Below, piece by piece: positions 51,802 through 64,000 of a stretch of DNA of 64,000 nt. Both the position numbers and the translations under genes were made by a program. Position 1 is the first letter of the stretch. Each line of letters opens with the position of its first letter. The notes beneath the pieces were generated by a model, which saw only the letters and a list, made by a program, of their open reading frames with translations, did no database searches and was not told where the DNA came from. Source of the stretch: Epiperipatus broadwayi (lineage: Eukaryota > Onychophora > Udeonychophora > Euonychophora > Peripatidae); NCBI GenBank assembly GCA_028023455.1, contig JAQFVV010006427.1, forward strand, positions 1,180,001 to 1,244,000, in the 5' to 3' direction.

Positions 51802-54800
51802 TTAAAGATATGAATATAAATAAAAATTAATGTATGTTATCAAAATATACTTTCATAAACTATCTGAGGATTGTTACTCCTTGCCTATATCTAAAAAAAG
51901 TCATCATACAAAGTATACATGAAAATAAAAAATAAACAATCCTATCAAACGTTTATTTAACTCTGGGATTAAGCTTTTAACTTCAATAATGTTATATTTC
52001 ACACATTGTTTTAAAGCATTTTCTAAATATTAATAGTACCAGCATGTGTCAAAAGAAAATCATCACCACTTCATCAAAATTTTTAAAATTACATAAATCA
52101 CTTATCAGATCATGAAAAAAAATACATTTACACTCATAGCAATACTGAGATTTAAAAAAATTATGCCCAGTATTGGAAAGTGCTAAATTTTATGGTACAT
52201 AATGTATAAAAGGGATGGAGAAGAATGATTTTAGTATGCATCACAAATTAAGGCATCAAATTGAAATGGTATTAAAGGGCAAAGAGCTTTATTAACAAAT
52301 ATGTACCACAAATGAAAGCTAAACTGAAGTGGAACATAGGATAACAATGATATAATCTTTGTTATATCCCAAAGATTTGGTCAGCAAATTATAATGGAAT
52401 AAAAAGGTTACAGCTTCAAGTTTGTGAATGTGCAAATTATGATAATATGAAAATATTAAAAACAAATTCTTCAAACTGAAATAGTATGGAACTGGCAATG
52501 AGAAAGAATGAGTAAGTTAGTTCTTTAAATCCTGTATAAAAGTTGCCTAATTTAAATGCTCTCTAATATATAATCAATATAGCATTTCAAATCAAATAGA
52601 AATATTAAAGTGACCAACCTTTCCTATATTTCCAATATCAAAGCATTGTGAAGTTTAATATATAGCTGCATTAAAAAAGATTTTGTTTAGATCTTGGTCT
52701 GATTTTGAAGTTTATTTTTAAAAAATCATTTGTCAAAATGAACATCATAATAATAGCAGAAGTTGTATATATAAATATTCACTGTCATTTTGCATTCATT
52801 GTTAGATTTATAAAGAAGTTCAGGCTTTACTCTTGGTATCTATTAAATTACCTCATATGATTTCAAAATTCAGCACCACCCTCAGTGAAATACAGACTCT
52901 AATATATTTATATATTATTTCACAGACAGCAGTGCTGGACTTTTTAAATTTACAGTGTGAATTAATATTTGGATTTTTATTTCTGTTTAGCATTAGCAAT
53001 GGGATTAATTTCATAATATATTGTACTGTTCACAGTTTAATTTACATTCACAGTTGCATTTATGTCTTCTTTTACACACTAGAAAGCACAAGTTAATCAA
53101 GCTATGAAAAAGAAGAATCTTCCGTTCATATAGACATTTAGATATTTCAAAAACCTATATTTACTGATTAATTGGTCTAATAATTATTACAAATTGTCAG
53201 TGGAATCAGTTTTTTTATTTATTTAAAACAGGGCAACAGAATTCTCTACAAGAATTTACTAATCCATCACATAGCATCATCATTTATGAAGCAAATTATT
53301 AAAAAATCAGGAATTACATTTTCTTGTCATTTTGAAGCTTTTATATAAATCTTTCCCAGGGCTTAACTATAAAACAAGCATATTGGCAAAGATAACTTAT
53401 TCATTTCTCATGCAATTAGTTAACAATAAATCTAATAAACTTAAAATTAATAATGCACAATGAAAAATTTTAAAGATAAATATTTTATTCTAACAAATTA
53501 TAATATTGGAAATGAGAATTTTTAATAAGCTAGACAGAATGTACACATGCTAAATCAAATAATATTAATCAAATAATTAAAGAGATCATGTTATACTTAA
53601 GTTTCTTATAGAAAATTCATTGAATGATAAAGCAGTGAATGTCTAGATTGGTATTTGAAGCTTCTCATTAGTTTTATAGTTACATTTTACTTTGGAAACA
53701 TTAAGTAGACACAATTGGGGTATAAATCAGAATATTGTAATTTGCCAGTAAGTTTTGTTGTATGTATTTAATTTCTGGGTTATAAGAGTTCATGACCTTT
53801 GGTTTCAAACTGTTCTTGGTCCATCCTAAGGCTAGTTATGAAAGCTTTTTGGGTTGATGTCTTCATGATAAAAGATATTTGGCAAATACTCCAGTCCACT
53901 CCTGCATGATGAATTATTTCAGCATAGAGTGATTCTTCATGATCCAGGACCAGCCAAAAAAAAAAAAACAGACAAGATCCTGTTTGAAGTTTTTCTGCCC
54001 CTTTTATAACCTTGGTTCAGTTTTTAGATTTCCACTTATATGTCCTTATCTTTTGCTTTTATCAAAAATGCTAGTTTATAATCTTGTGGATTCTTTATTA
54101 GTTTTAAGTTACAAAGTCTCTTTTTTAGAAATTACTTTGGTCATATTTAATTAGCATTCTGATCATAATCATTTACGCTTACAATTTCTTTTTTTATATA
54201 TATCTGGATTAGTAATCTGCATGTGTCTACATTTCTTCCAATTTCACTTCTGCATTAATTAAATAGATAATAACACATGCAAACAATCTCCATTGTATGT
54301 ATTTAAAAATAAATAAATTATACTAACTTAAAAAAAACCTAAATTGCGTATTTTAAACGATCTTTAAATTTTACTTTTTTAAAGATGTTTTTAAATATTA
54401 TCAAATGCCAATATATTTGAACCATATATATGTAAAATAGTTCAATATATATATATATTAAATTGGCATTGCTTAAAGTATATGTAATTAATGAAAGTAA
54501 ACCTCTCTTCCTCAGGCAATGAATAAATAACCTTATTTATATTAGCAAAGAATCAAGAGTAGAGTGGATTTTTTATGCTTTTGCTGTTTATAAAATTGCA
54601 TTTGCTAAAATTGGTGAGAATGGCATGAATAATTATTACCCTAATAATCAATTGTGCAAGGCTAAGACATAATCTCATATTTAATAATCCTGATTTAATA
54701 ATCAAACAAAAGTTAATATTTATAAATATAAAATTAACATATTTGAATATATACATTTAAGGGTGTAATTCCTCAGCTATGAGGGTATAACATTATGTTA

Positions 54801-56600
54801 GAAAAATATCAAGAAGCCTGAAAACAAGTGCTTAACTTCCCACATTAAGCTATGCTAATTTTAAATTTGCAGTTATTGACTTCTGTTTGATTATTAAAAC
54901 AATATTATTAAAAGTGAGATTCTGTCTAACTTTTTTCATGTATTTCATTATTAATTTAATAATTATTATTACCATATTTAGTTCTGGGTTATATGCTAAA
55001 TTAACTCACAATTTCCAGGAATGTTGACAAGGATAAGCCTACAGTACTAAAAGCTTGAAGAATAGATGGATTCATTGTTTTCTTGATTCTTTGCTAATAT
55101 ACAAACTATTATTTTTTTATAATTTTAGGGAGAATGGTTTACTTTCCTTAATTACACATATATAATAAGTAAACTATAGATGTGTTTATTAATTTTTATC
55201 ATGATGACATTGATATAAAGTGAATGTCAGAAAAATGAAAGAAACATTTCAAAATCTTGCAACTAATAATATTGATATATTGTAAAAAGATTTGTCAAAT
55301 CATTATTTTTGTCTAAAATTCTTCATGAGCAAAAAATATTATTTTTGATTATAAAAATATTAAAATAAAATCTGCTCATACAATGATTAATCTAAACTAG
55401 CTAAAATCTCTATGTAATCAATGCTCATAATATGAAGGCACTTATTAAATTGAATGATTATTATGTAAGAATTTTTAATTAAAATATCTTTCCAGACTTA
55501 GGTATTTTTAGCATGGTAAAAAAATTGACTAAATTTTCAACAAGTGATATTTTCCACAACCAAATTTGTAAAAACTGAAAAAAAAAATTGTACAATGATT
55601 TATCTATAATTATTAAAAATATGGCGAACTTTTTTTTGTAGAATATTTGTTTCATAGTCATAGTTATATAAAAAAAAATTGAAATTATTTCTCAGAAAGT
55701 GTTTATTTCTGAAATAAAATAAAAACTTATTACATGTAATCACAAACTATTAAACTTTATTATATTGGAGCGAGTAATTTATACATCTTCAGTAAGAATG
55801 CACGGGAACAATGATTTTAAGGTAATATTTTTGACTATAGTAATAGTATAAATCTTATGTTATTTGCATGTCTATTAGATGTAACCTTTGAATGTTTGTA
55901 TTACATCATTTATAAATACACCAATAGTGACTTTTGTTTGATTATCTCTCTTTTTTTTTATAAAGTTGAAAATCTTTTAATTAAACGAATCGAATTTTTT
56001 TTAGTTTAACCTGTTATTATTTCATACTGTTATTAACATACTGTTATCTTTGTTTTAGCGTTAAAAGTTCTAATAACTATTCGAAATATTGTATGAATGA
56101 ATTTTGTGTTTGCTTTAAATTTTTTTAAACTTTTTTTTTAAAGTAAAAAAAAAAAATTCAACTGGCACTAATCGCAAACGTAAAATCATCTTTGTGAAGT
56201 AATAGACAGAAATAAAGCACAAAAAAACCTTAAATTGTAGATTTTATTTTAAAACCTCAATCAAAATATTTTTTATGTTATAACTATTGTTTGGGTTTTT
56301 TTTTTAAACAAAATTTTTTTTAAATTTTATTTAAAATAAAATTAAAAGAATAAAAAAAATCAAATTAACTAGAGTCTGATTTATTCAAAAATTATAACTT
56401 GAAACCAAATCATTTAAATTCCAACTCACAACAATTAAAAAAATATAAAAATGATTTTTAATGATAAATATTCACGTTGACTTGTTTTTTAGAGTATGCA
56501 CATAACCAAAACATACTTCTGCACTTACATAAACATATATTTATGTTTTTCTAAATATAAATATAAATTTTAGCTAGAATTAAAAAATGTATATATAAAG
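51802..56600. other. AT-rich gene-less stretch
   Basis: No gene, RNA or recognisable element. Open frames at 52.8, 53.9, 54.6 and 55.5 kb (60-87 codons) are hydrophobic/AT-driven and without domains. Confidence 0.6.
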
Positions 56601-56924
56601 TCAAATTATAAAAGTCCCTACCTTGTGTAAGAGTGGTGTACTGAAAATGCTGCTACAGAAGTATTGAATCATCTCTAATCTAATGAATGACTAATAAAAA
56701 TTATTAATATACTTTCATTAAGTAATTTGTGTCAAAGTTGTGAGGGCAAAATATTTGCTTGCAAACTGATAGAAACTTTTTGCATAAACACTTGGAGTCA
56801 GTGTTTAGATCTAGTTTCTGGCTCTATCTTTCCTGATGATAGCAAATTAGCTTAAAATCAGCTGATCTGAGAGTGGACAAAATGAAAGAGATAGTTAATT
56901 CTGACTCTTTTGTCGTTTATGTAA

Positions 56925-57000
56925 ACAAACGTACGCTTGGTCGGTGTTTTTGGTAAAACGCCATTTATTGATCATAAATACCAAGCGACAGCAAGTTAAC
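56925..57000. other. Short GC-richer block with GCTTGGT/ACCAAGC stem
   Basis: ACGTACGCTTGGTCGGTG and ATACCAAGCGACAGCAAG pair through GCTTGGT/ACCAAGC around about 45 bases containing GGTAAAACGCCATT. It stands out by composition within the repeat cluster. The role is unknown. Confidence 0.4.
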
Positions 57001-57789
57001 GTGATTAAAACTTGTTTTTGTTTTTCATATATATATATATAAAAGAGATTGTGGTCTGAGCCAAATTAGGAGTGCTGCTTTAGCATGAACTGATGTTCAT
57101 CTGGGGGATCATAGATCTTTTTTACTTGGTTACATGTTTATAATTACATCTCTCCACAAGGTGTAATCTACAGATAGAAATCAGTTTCTACCTTGTGTGA
57201 GAGTAGTGTACTGAAAATTATACTAAGATTATTTAATATTGGATGATCTCTAGTCTAATGAATAACTAATAAAATTATTAATGTTATGTATGTCTTTCTT
57301 GGAAACTAAAATGGGTGTTTCGATTGCATCTATAGTGAGAGAGATTGTTCTGACTTCTGTGCTGATGAATAGTTGCAATATTATAGTAGAGCTAAGGTAA
57401 AATATGCTCTGATGAAAGACTTCAAAATATATATTACAGTGCAATGATATATAATCATTCACAAAAGTGAATAGAAACCAACCCCTACCTTGCATGAGAG
57501 TGAGGTAGTGAAAGTTATTGAACTAACAACATGGACATGGAAACTAGGTATTGATATAAGCATATTATTAATTAACTGAAATTTAAAATGCATATTTGAG
57601 CACAAATAATCTCTAATTTAATAATTGATTAGTAATAATCATTAATATATTTACATAAAATAGTTTGTTTAAAGTTATAAGTGCATAAAGTTTAACATTT
57701 ATAAATCAAACTATAGTAATTTGCTATTTATAAATATTAAACAATATTATTGTATAAATGACATATTGATGTTGAATTAGTGATAAATT

Positions 57790-58098
57790 GAGAGGTTTCC
57801 AAACTCTCACATGCATCTACTGTTGCTTCTCAGATGTCTGAAACACAATCAAGCTGCAACACATGACAGAGTTTTTGATAAGAAAAGGATTGTCCCACCC
57901 TCTTCTCTACTTAACTTTTTATATATATAAGCCAGTCTTAAGCATCTTGGCTTCAAAGCAAGAAGCTATAAATATATTCATATATTACTCACTGAGTCTT
58001 AATTTATGATAGTACAGCATGCTTCAGACTGCTATCTTAACATCTGATTCGCTGTCTGAGAAGCAACAGTAGGTGCATGCAAGAGTTTGGCAACCTCT
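57790..58098. mobile_element. Hairpin element with about 50-bp terminal inverted repeats
   Basis: AGAGGTTTCCAAACTCTCAC at 57791 and onward through TGTTGCTTCTCAG pairs with the inverse at 58049-58098 (CTGAGAAGCAACA ... CAACCTCT), with about five mismatches over 50 bp. The 205-bp centre includes CCCACCCTCTTCTCTACTTAA, which is shared with the copy at 20.9 kb. It is non-coding and probably a MITE. Confidence 0.78.
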
Positions 58099-58420
58099 AA
58101 ATATTAAACAAATAATGAAGACATATGTAAGAGATTGTGATCAGGACCAAATGATAATTGCTGATTCAGCATGAAATACATATCTTGGAGATCATTTATT
58201 TTTTTCACATATCTTTGATTATATATTTCAATAATGTGTGATGGAATAGAAATTTGAAATATATACAAGAAGTAAAGGTTAAATATAATCTAAAAATGTA
58301 TATATGAAGTTAAATTATAACATGTGTTAAGTATATCTTATGGGAAAAGTGAAGTGGGTGTTTCAAATGCATCATAGTAAGAGAGGTTGGTCTGACTTCT
58401 GTATTGATGGACGGTTATTA

Positions 58421-59523
58421 TTTGATAAAAATGGTAAACAAAAGATTTGAATTAATTATAATAGTAAAATAAAAATATTGTATTACACTAAAACAAATAC
58501 ATGATGGTCATTTCCAATAGAATAAAAATTAAACTTAAATTAAAATAGAATGAGTAAAGTTTTAATTTCTTATTATTATTTTTTCACTTTTGGGAATGCT
58601 ATTTATTAGACTCTTCTTTCATACACATAAATCACTCATTCAGCCATTGTGTCTACTTCTATATTTAAAACATATATCTCATATATTTTCTTGATATTTT
58701 TCAATAATTTATCCATACTACCTTATATAATCTTACAAAAGTTTCCTTTTTTCTTTTTACTATCTCCTCTACAATTTTTTTTTTCTAGTGAGTTTAATTA
58801 TATATATCCCTTTTAAAAATACTCTCAGCATTGAGAAAGCAATTTCCAAAATAGAGTTTACACATCTGAAGACTTTAATTGTTATCTTACACAATTCTGT
58901 ACAATAAGTAACAAATCACTTTGGAACTTGATGTGGGATAGTAGTCTCAACCTGAAACTATATTTCCTTTGGAAGATTTCTTTAAATATTAAAGTGATTT
59001 AAAAATAGCCAGTCTTATATAATTTGACTAGATCACCATATCTGTTTTATTAGAAATATTAAAATAATTTTTAAAGTTCCAATACAGAAGTAATAATAAA
59101 AATAAAAAATCAAATTTAACTATTCTAGATGTAGGTGTATATAACATATGAATTTTCCCATAAAACTTTTCAAGACATAAATTACAAATAGCACATATAG
59201 CTAAGAAGATGTCAAGATTTAAGATTGCTATATGAACTCTTAATGAAGCACCTCTTCCAGCAGAAATAAACATGTATATGACTGTATATTTTATTGAAAT
59301 AACAGAATTTTAATTGAAAGAGGCTACATGAAATTGGTTTCACTGTGAAATCTAATTTGGTATCTTTTCTTTGGGATTTTCGGTTGTATTAATAAAAAAT
59401 CATTAGTATTAAAATTAGTTTATATAATCATACCTGTATTCATTTTATTAGTCCTTGTATTTTAACATTGAATTCTGAAAAGCGAAAAATAATAACTGTT
59501 ATTATACTAACACAGAAAGTTAC
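58421..59523. other. AT-rich gene-less stretch
   Basis: Nothing recognisable. The 81-codon minus-strand frame at 59.03-59.27 kb has no domain. Confidence 0.55.
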
Positions 59524-59536
59524 TTCTATGGGCATT
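59524..59536 (+). repeat. Target-site duplication, left, foldback copy 5
   Basis: TTCTATGGGCATT matches TTCTATAGACATT at 59790-59802 in 11 of 13 positions, at the exact family termini. Confidence 0.7.
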
Positions 59537-59789
59537 AATATCACATAATCACTATTTCTTATGCTTGCTCTTAATTGTTATTAAAATAGGCAAAGCTCTC
59601 TATATGTATTGCCACTCAATGCAAGCCAGAATAATCAATGTTATGCAGAAGGTTTGTGCATAAAATCCACATCTAGTCAGAGAATATTGGAGGAGTAGGC
59701 ACTAGATGGGGATTCTATGCACAAGACTTGTCATCCATTGATTACTCTGGCTTGCACAGAGTGACAATACATATAGAGATTTTGCCTGT
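59537..59789 (+). mobile_element. Foldback retroposon-like element, copy 5 (253 bp)
   Basis: It has the same plan as copy 1. The leader is AATATCACATAATCACTATT, the left arm contains GGTTTGTGCATAAAATCC, the loop contains GAATATTGGAGGAG and the inverse right arm ends in GATTTTGCCTGT. The arms are about 80-85 percent complementary by eye, so this copy is older than copy 2. It encodes nothing. Diverged 13-bp direct repeats flank it. Confidence 0.85.
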
Positions 59790-59802
59790 TTCTATAGACA
59801 TT

Positions 59803-61280
59803 CTGAAATTTGTTGACAGAAACAAGAAATTCTGGTTATTTAAAATAATGGTATTGGCCCCATGAATCTAAATAGATTGTTGTTAGTGAACTTTTATAGC
59901 ATAGTTAGCCTATGGGCAAAAAAAAAATTATAAAAAAAACTTGAATACAATCACTTTCAAAATAGGATTCTCTTATGGGCATTTAAAAACCAAAACATAA
60001 AAAACACATTGTATGAACACTTATAGTTTTATATTGTCAGTCAGATCATAGATTAGTAAACTCTAAATCTAAAAGATAATAACATTATTGCTTAATCTAT
60101 AGAAGTATTTGTTTTAAACTAAATTTTAATTACTATAAAACATTAAAATTTCCAATTTAATTTTTTAAGAGTATCATGTTATTAATACTTGGAATTCTCT
60201 TTAAAAATATTTTGTGGATATAAATAAATCTGTTCTTGAGTTTACTTGAAAGGAAAATTCTGATTGTTTGTCTGATATTGATTTCTCTTATTAATTAAAA
60301 CAAATGTGCATACTTTTTAGCTTATCAGAAGAATAACTTTAATATAGAACTTTATATGTAATATCAACAACATTTAATGAGCAAAAATGAATACTAGTCA
60401 AACAACTGTAGATATTAATCATTCCTTTTAAACATTCACATTTTTATCTTTGCATAAAAATTTGTTTAAAAATGGTTTCATACATTGATCAGACCAAACC
60501 TAGAATAAATATAAAGAATACATTTTTGCAGTTAGAAAAAAATGTAATTCATCATCCATTTATTCACATATTAAAATAACTAATCATAACATCACTTTTA
60601 ATAAAACACACATTCTGCTAAAAATTGAACAATATGATCAGAAACTGCTAAGAGAAGCTACAGAGATTTTTAAAAGGTCTAAGAGCATAAACAAAAAGTG
60701 TGAATTAAAAAAAAATATTTGGAAAAAGTTATTGGAGGATAAAATATGTTTTAACACTTCTCAACCAATGGAATTTGAGAATGTAAAGAAAATAACAGGA
60801 AAATAATAACAATTTTAAATCTCACCACACACATTCTTATAATTTGATAAAGAAGAAACTCAGAGAAAAGTACTTGTTATTGTACTGAAATATCACCATT
60901 TAGCCATTATATTTTTATTACACAGAAACTCCCTATAATAATACTATAAATTCATTATTTATCTATAAAAATATTAGAATTAAAATATATAAAAGCAAAG
61001 AGTTTTATGGGCAAAAGACAGTTGTTGTAAACTTATGATACTGGTATTTGACTGGATTCTACCAGTCATCTTTTGGATAGTATAGACCATTCAGGAATGT
61101 TGCATTATTCTATCCAGAAATTACTGATATGATCTAGTCAAAATGTTAGTATAAACTTAATGTTAAGAAGTAAATATATACATGGACAAATCTAAAATTT
61201 ATACATATAATATTGATTTTTCCTGTCATTTGTATTTGTAATTCAAATTTGAAAATGTTCATTCATCTACATATCAAAGT
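59803..61280. other. AT-rich gene-less stretch
   Basis: No gene or element is recognised. Confidence 0.6.
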
Positions 61281-61281
61281 G

Positions 61282-61389
61282 GTTTCTTTCTTCTTTATAA
61301 CCTAATGCTAAGTGCACTTTTGTTGAATTTTATTATGGTGAAATTCACCAAAAGCGCACTTAGAATTAGGTTATATAAAAGAAAGAAAC
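61282..61389. mobile_element. Short hairpin MITE, 49-bp arms
   Basis: GTTTCTTTCTTCTTTATAAC, then CTAATGCTAAGTGCACTTTTG, pairs with 61341-61389 around a 10-bp loop (TATTATGGTG). About five mismatches occur over 49 bp. With so short a loop the RNA or single-stranded DNA would form a stable hairpin. Confidence 0.85.
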
Positions 61390-61395
61390 TCACAC

Positions 61396-61610
61396 AGATG
61401 GATAAACATATGCAAATCTGATATATATATATATATTGTACTGGTCAAAACATGTTTATCCATCTAACATGAGCTGGAACTCACAAAATGTACTTCAAAC
61501 CTAGTCCAGCCCAAGATTTAGGTCAGGGACTAACCTGGATTTGAACCCACTCCCTAAGCTCCAGATCAAACACCTAATGAATAACATAATAGTGATGGCA
61601 CATGAGAATT
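61396..61610 (-). mobile_element. tRNA-derived SINE-like element
   Basis: On the minus strand GTGGGTTCAAATCCAGGTTA contains a perfect box B (GGTTCAAATCC). Box A upstream is too degraded to place. The body continues with CTTGGGCTGGACTAGG to AGATGGATAAACAT and a TA tail. AGATGGATAAACAT occurs inverted at 61396-61409 and 61452-61465, bracketing the TA tract. Confidence 0.5.
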
Positions 61611-61679
61611 AATTTTAATCTGGCCGACTAGCAAAGCTGAGCAAAACAATGAGACATCTATAATACTATGACTAACCTA

Positions 61680-61727
61680 ATATATATATATATATATATA
61701 TATACTATACTATATATATATATATAA
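61680..61727. repeat. (TA)n microsatellite
   Basis: TA runs are interrupted by CTATACTA. Confidence 0.95.
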
Positions 61728-62654
61728 GCAGGCTTTACTTTTGGAAGTGGAGAAAAGAAGAAATTCGAACTACTCAAATAAGTTAGACAATAAAATATAT
61801 TTTAATAGACTGACAAATTATTATACATTTATAAATTAAGTACATTAGTATGTGCGTGAATGAGCAAGCGGTAGATAATTACATAGTGTCATTCATGCTA
61901 TTATTTCCCATATGCTCTTTATTAGCTAAATAATATATTACAAATAAACACACATCTTTGGTGGGTCCATTATTAAGATTCCAATCGAATATTAGAAAGA
62001 ATTACACAATACTGCCATTAACGCTTTGATTTATGGTTCTGAAACATGGTGACTAACATATTACTTCAGGAAGCATTCTGAGATTCATTACAGATATAAT
62101 ATAAACTATTTTCATGCCATTAGGTTGTGAAAATAAACCAAATACATTTGAAAACATTTGATTATATTTGAATCTATGACAAATATTTAATGAAAAATTA
62201 TTTAACAATAGTAAGATGAATGCTTTATTTTCCCCAAGGCGTATATACTCTTAAATACAGAAATAAGTTATGATGGTGGGATGTATAAGACTGAAATAAA
62301 TTTAATTAATAAAACTAGTAATAGTTGGCATTTATATATGTATTAAGCAGAGCGCAATTTTAATATTAGAGCATTAAAACTGGGTCATGAAGCAAAAGAA
62401 ATAATAATACGAAGAAGTTTGCAGTGCTGACATTGTGGCAAAAAGATAACAGGAAAAGTCATGCTTCTGGATGAAAAACAAAATCTCACACCCCCTTCTT
62501 GGGTAGTGCTTAGAGAAAAGAGGATAGGCATGGCGTAGCCCAAACTTTTGCTGGTATAACCGATGTGAGAGGTCCTTTATTTATGAAGAAGTGAATATGC
62601 ATAGCGTGTGTCAAACTTACGGGATCACCGCCAGAGGCATTTTATATTAAATAA

Positions 62655-62765
62655 ATGTGATTCTGGATAGCTCAACTATCTACGGAATGAGATATGAAAA
62701 GAAATCTATGGGTTCAAACTTGTCGCAACCCCCAGATTAGAAGACTAGAAGCATGTAATATATAT
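62655..62765 (+). mobile_element. Possible tRNA-derived SINE head
   Basis: GGATAGCTCAACTATCTACGG resembles a degraded box A, and 45 bp on is ATGGGTTCAAACTTGTC, a near box B. It ends in a TA tract at 62.76 kb. It lacks a proper acceptor stem, so it is not a tRNA gene. Confidence 0.42.
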
Positions 62766-63690
62766 ATACGAAGATATGCTAAATGTCAGTAACGCAGTAT
62801 GACTGAATGTCCCTAATGACATGAAATATAATTTACTGCTTTAAAAATAAATGACCCTTGTTTGAATGCTATAATTTATACAGATAATACGCTATGCAGT
62901 TATATATATATATATAAAGAGAGATTTCATTTACTAAAATATACTCGAAGATTTTATTTAGCAAAAGTAACATTAAGATTTACCCCCATCTTTTTTCTGC
63001 TATTTAAAATAAATAAATCCCACCTTCGTTGATTTTATAATAACTGGAATATTTAAATACAATATTTGAAATTTTAAGAGTATGGAAAATATAAGAGGAC
63101 TGGCAGTTATAGAAAATAATTAATGGGTCACTCTTTCAGAATTGAATAAAAACAAAACATTTTAAAAGATTTCAAAGCGTTAATTAGCTTAAGTTCTGAT
63201 TTTATCCCGGGTAGAAAATCCAGAGTTAAACAAATATATTTTTATAATAAACCAACATAAAATGCTGATTTGTAAAAACAAACTGGCGACATATTAATTT
63301 ATAATGCATTATATTTTTTTTTTTAAAGGGACGTTAATAACCTTTTCATGGAGGTTTAGAAAAAAATGACTGGAAAGATTTTTAGAAATTAGGCTCACCA
63401 GGTTGTGAGATTGGTACATTAAAATTAAAAGCACACATAAAATCAAGTAATAAATAAATGACCACACCAAAATTAAAGAAAGTCAGAGCATATGAGATAG
63501 AATTAAATTTAAAGAAATCATTTGAGAGTAAATTACATTTACATATTAATTTAAAAGATAGAAAATTGAACAATACATTAGAAATCTTGATAGCAGGATT
63601 TGAGATTAGTGAGGCTTGATTCATTTTCAAATAGTAGCATAAAAGTTACCTTGTGCAAATTTAATAAGTCTATTTTCAAAGTATGGCTTG
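62766..63690. other. Gene-less stretch
   Basis: Mostly AT-rich, with a TA tract at about 62.9 kb. An 82-codon minus-strand frame (63382-63630) is Asn/Phe/Leu-rich with no domain and is not supported as a gene. Confidence 0.5.
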
Positions 63691-63764
63691 TGCATGGCAA
63701 ATTGAAGATCCAAATGAATTCTTGGTGACAGCAGCTTCTGCTAGCACACTAAAGTTCTTAGAAT

Positions 63765-63845
63765 CGGATTTTTACCTTTCTTGGGCAGCAGAATGGCATG
63801 GCCATAAAAGATGATGACCCATAGGGCCCAGAAGCATGGTGGATT
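63765..63845 (-). other. Candidate exon-like segment with 5' splice site
   Basis: On the minus strand the sequence CCACCATGCTTCTGGGCC gives a Kozak-like ATG. About 60 bp later CCAAGAAAG/GTAAAAAT is a good splice donor. Composition is balanced, unlike the flanks. The frame from the ATG gives MLLGPMGHHLLWPCHSAAQE. No family is recognised, and it may be a repeat with chance signals. Confidence 0.22.
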
Positions 63846-64000
63846 TATTACTACTTCATTTTAAATTTCAAGTGATGTGTAATATGTTTACAATCAGTTC
63901 TCTCAATAGTAGCTAATCTCCTCTGTGACTCAAAATTCAGTCATTTTATACCTTTTCTTTATCAGTTTTTTTGAAGATGCAACAGTAAGATAACGTCCAA

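Larger units (their letters stand above)
56610..58420. repeat. Cluster of degenerate repeat copies
   Basis: The phrase TACCTTGTGT(A/G)AGAGT(A/G)GTGTACTGAAAAT occurs at about 56.62 and 57.19 kb and in a weaker form at 57.49 kb. AGAGATTGTGGTCTGAGCC (57.04 kb) returns as AGAGATTGTGATCAGGACC (58.13 kb). GGGTGTTTCGATTGCATC...CTGACTTCTGTGCTGATGAA (57.31 kb) returns at 58.35 kb. The offset of about 1.07 kb suggests an old tandem duplication of a composite element. A hairpin element is nested between the copies. The 81-codon frame at 57.25-57.5 kb lies within this repeat. Confidence 0.7.

Noticed and set aside
62370-62540. Plus-strand Cys/His-containing reading (C-x-H-C-G-K-K)
   Set aside because: It is broken by stops, too short, and no family could be named.

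Overview
This window is AT-rich eukaryotic nuclear DNA, by eye roughly three quarters A+T. It carries long microsatellites, tRNA-derived SINE pieces, Penelope-like elements with GIY-YIG endonuclease, a Ty3/Gypsy LTR element, a hAT transposon, LINE fragments and several palindromic (foldback) elements. That mix, with many tiny open frames and no dense coding, fits an intronic or intergenic stretch of a large invertebrate genome. My best guess is a cephalopod mollusc (octopus-like). This is inference from repeat style, not from a marker gene. I found no convincing multi-exon host gene. The only host-like signal is a candidate TATA/CCAAT/CRE-type promoter near 27.25-27.37 kb on the + strand, followed by a strong hairpin and exon-like sequence.

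Layout. 1-6.9 kb: AT-rich, gene-less, with one ATCT/TA microsatellite. 6.94-7.66 kb: palindromic element with an internal 140-bp tandem duplication. 12.9-13.2 kb: small foldback element. 15.28-16.53 kb: a 1.25-kb near-perfect palindrome of the same family. 21.57-21.62 kb: a 45-bp minimal member. 22.9-25.8 kb: decayed minus-strand Gypsy element with two LTRs, in which a gag remnant is joined almost directly to integrase. 27.2-27.6 kb: candidate promoter and first exon. 28.2-28.5 kb: probable Tc1-like transposase piece. 29.5-30.7 kb: Penelope-like fragment between two inverted SINE-bearing arms. 30.95-31.26 kb: another foldback family member. 31.86-33.08 kb: hAT element with 8-bp target-site duplications. 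34.5-35.2 kb: Penelope-like 3' half with a single in-frame stop. 36.0-37.1 kb: LINE ORF1 with PHD-like zinc fingers, minus strand. 39.8-40.0 kb: about 140 bp of (AAT)n. 44.2-44.5 kb: perfect hairpin. 47.6-49.5 kb: LINE reverse-transcriptase C-terminus and 3' end. 49.8-51.8 kb: minus-strand open frames (coiled coil, unrecognised protein, possible integrase C-terminus). 56.6-58.4 kb: degenerate repeat cluster. 59.5-59.8 kb: another foldback copy. 61.3-61.6 kb: hairpin plus SINE. 62.6-62.8 kb: SINE.

The most interesting system is the foldback family (12.9, 15.3, 21.6, 31.0 and 59.5 kb). It has a conserved leader (AAACATCACATGATCAC) and a conserved end (GTTTTGCCTGTTT), with palindromic arms between them. 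Four of the five copies are flanked by 13-15-bp direct repeats. That length is typical of target-primed reverse transcription rather than cut-and-paste transposition. One copy is reduced to 45 bp yet has perfect 13-bp duplications. This suggests a non-autonomous, hairpin-forming retroposon that depends on another element's machinery.
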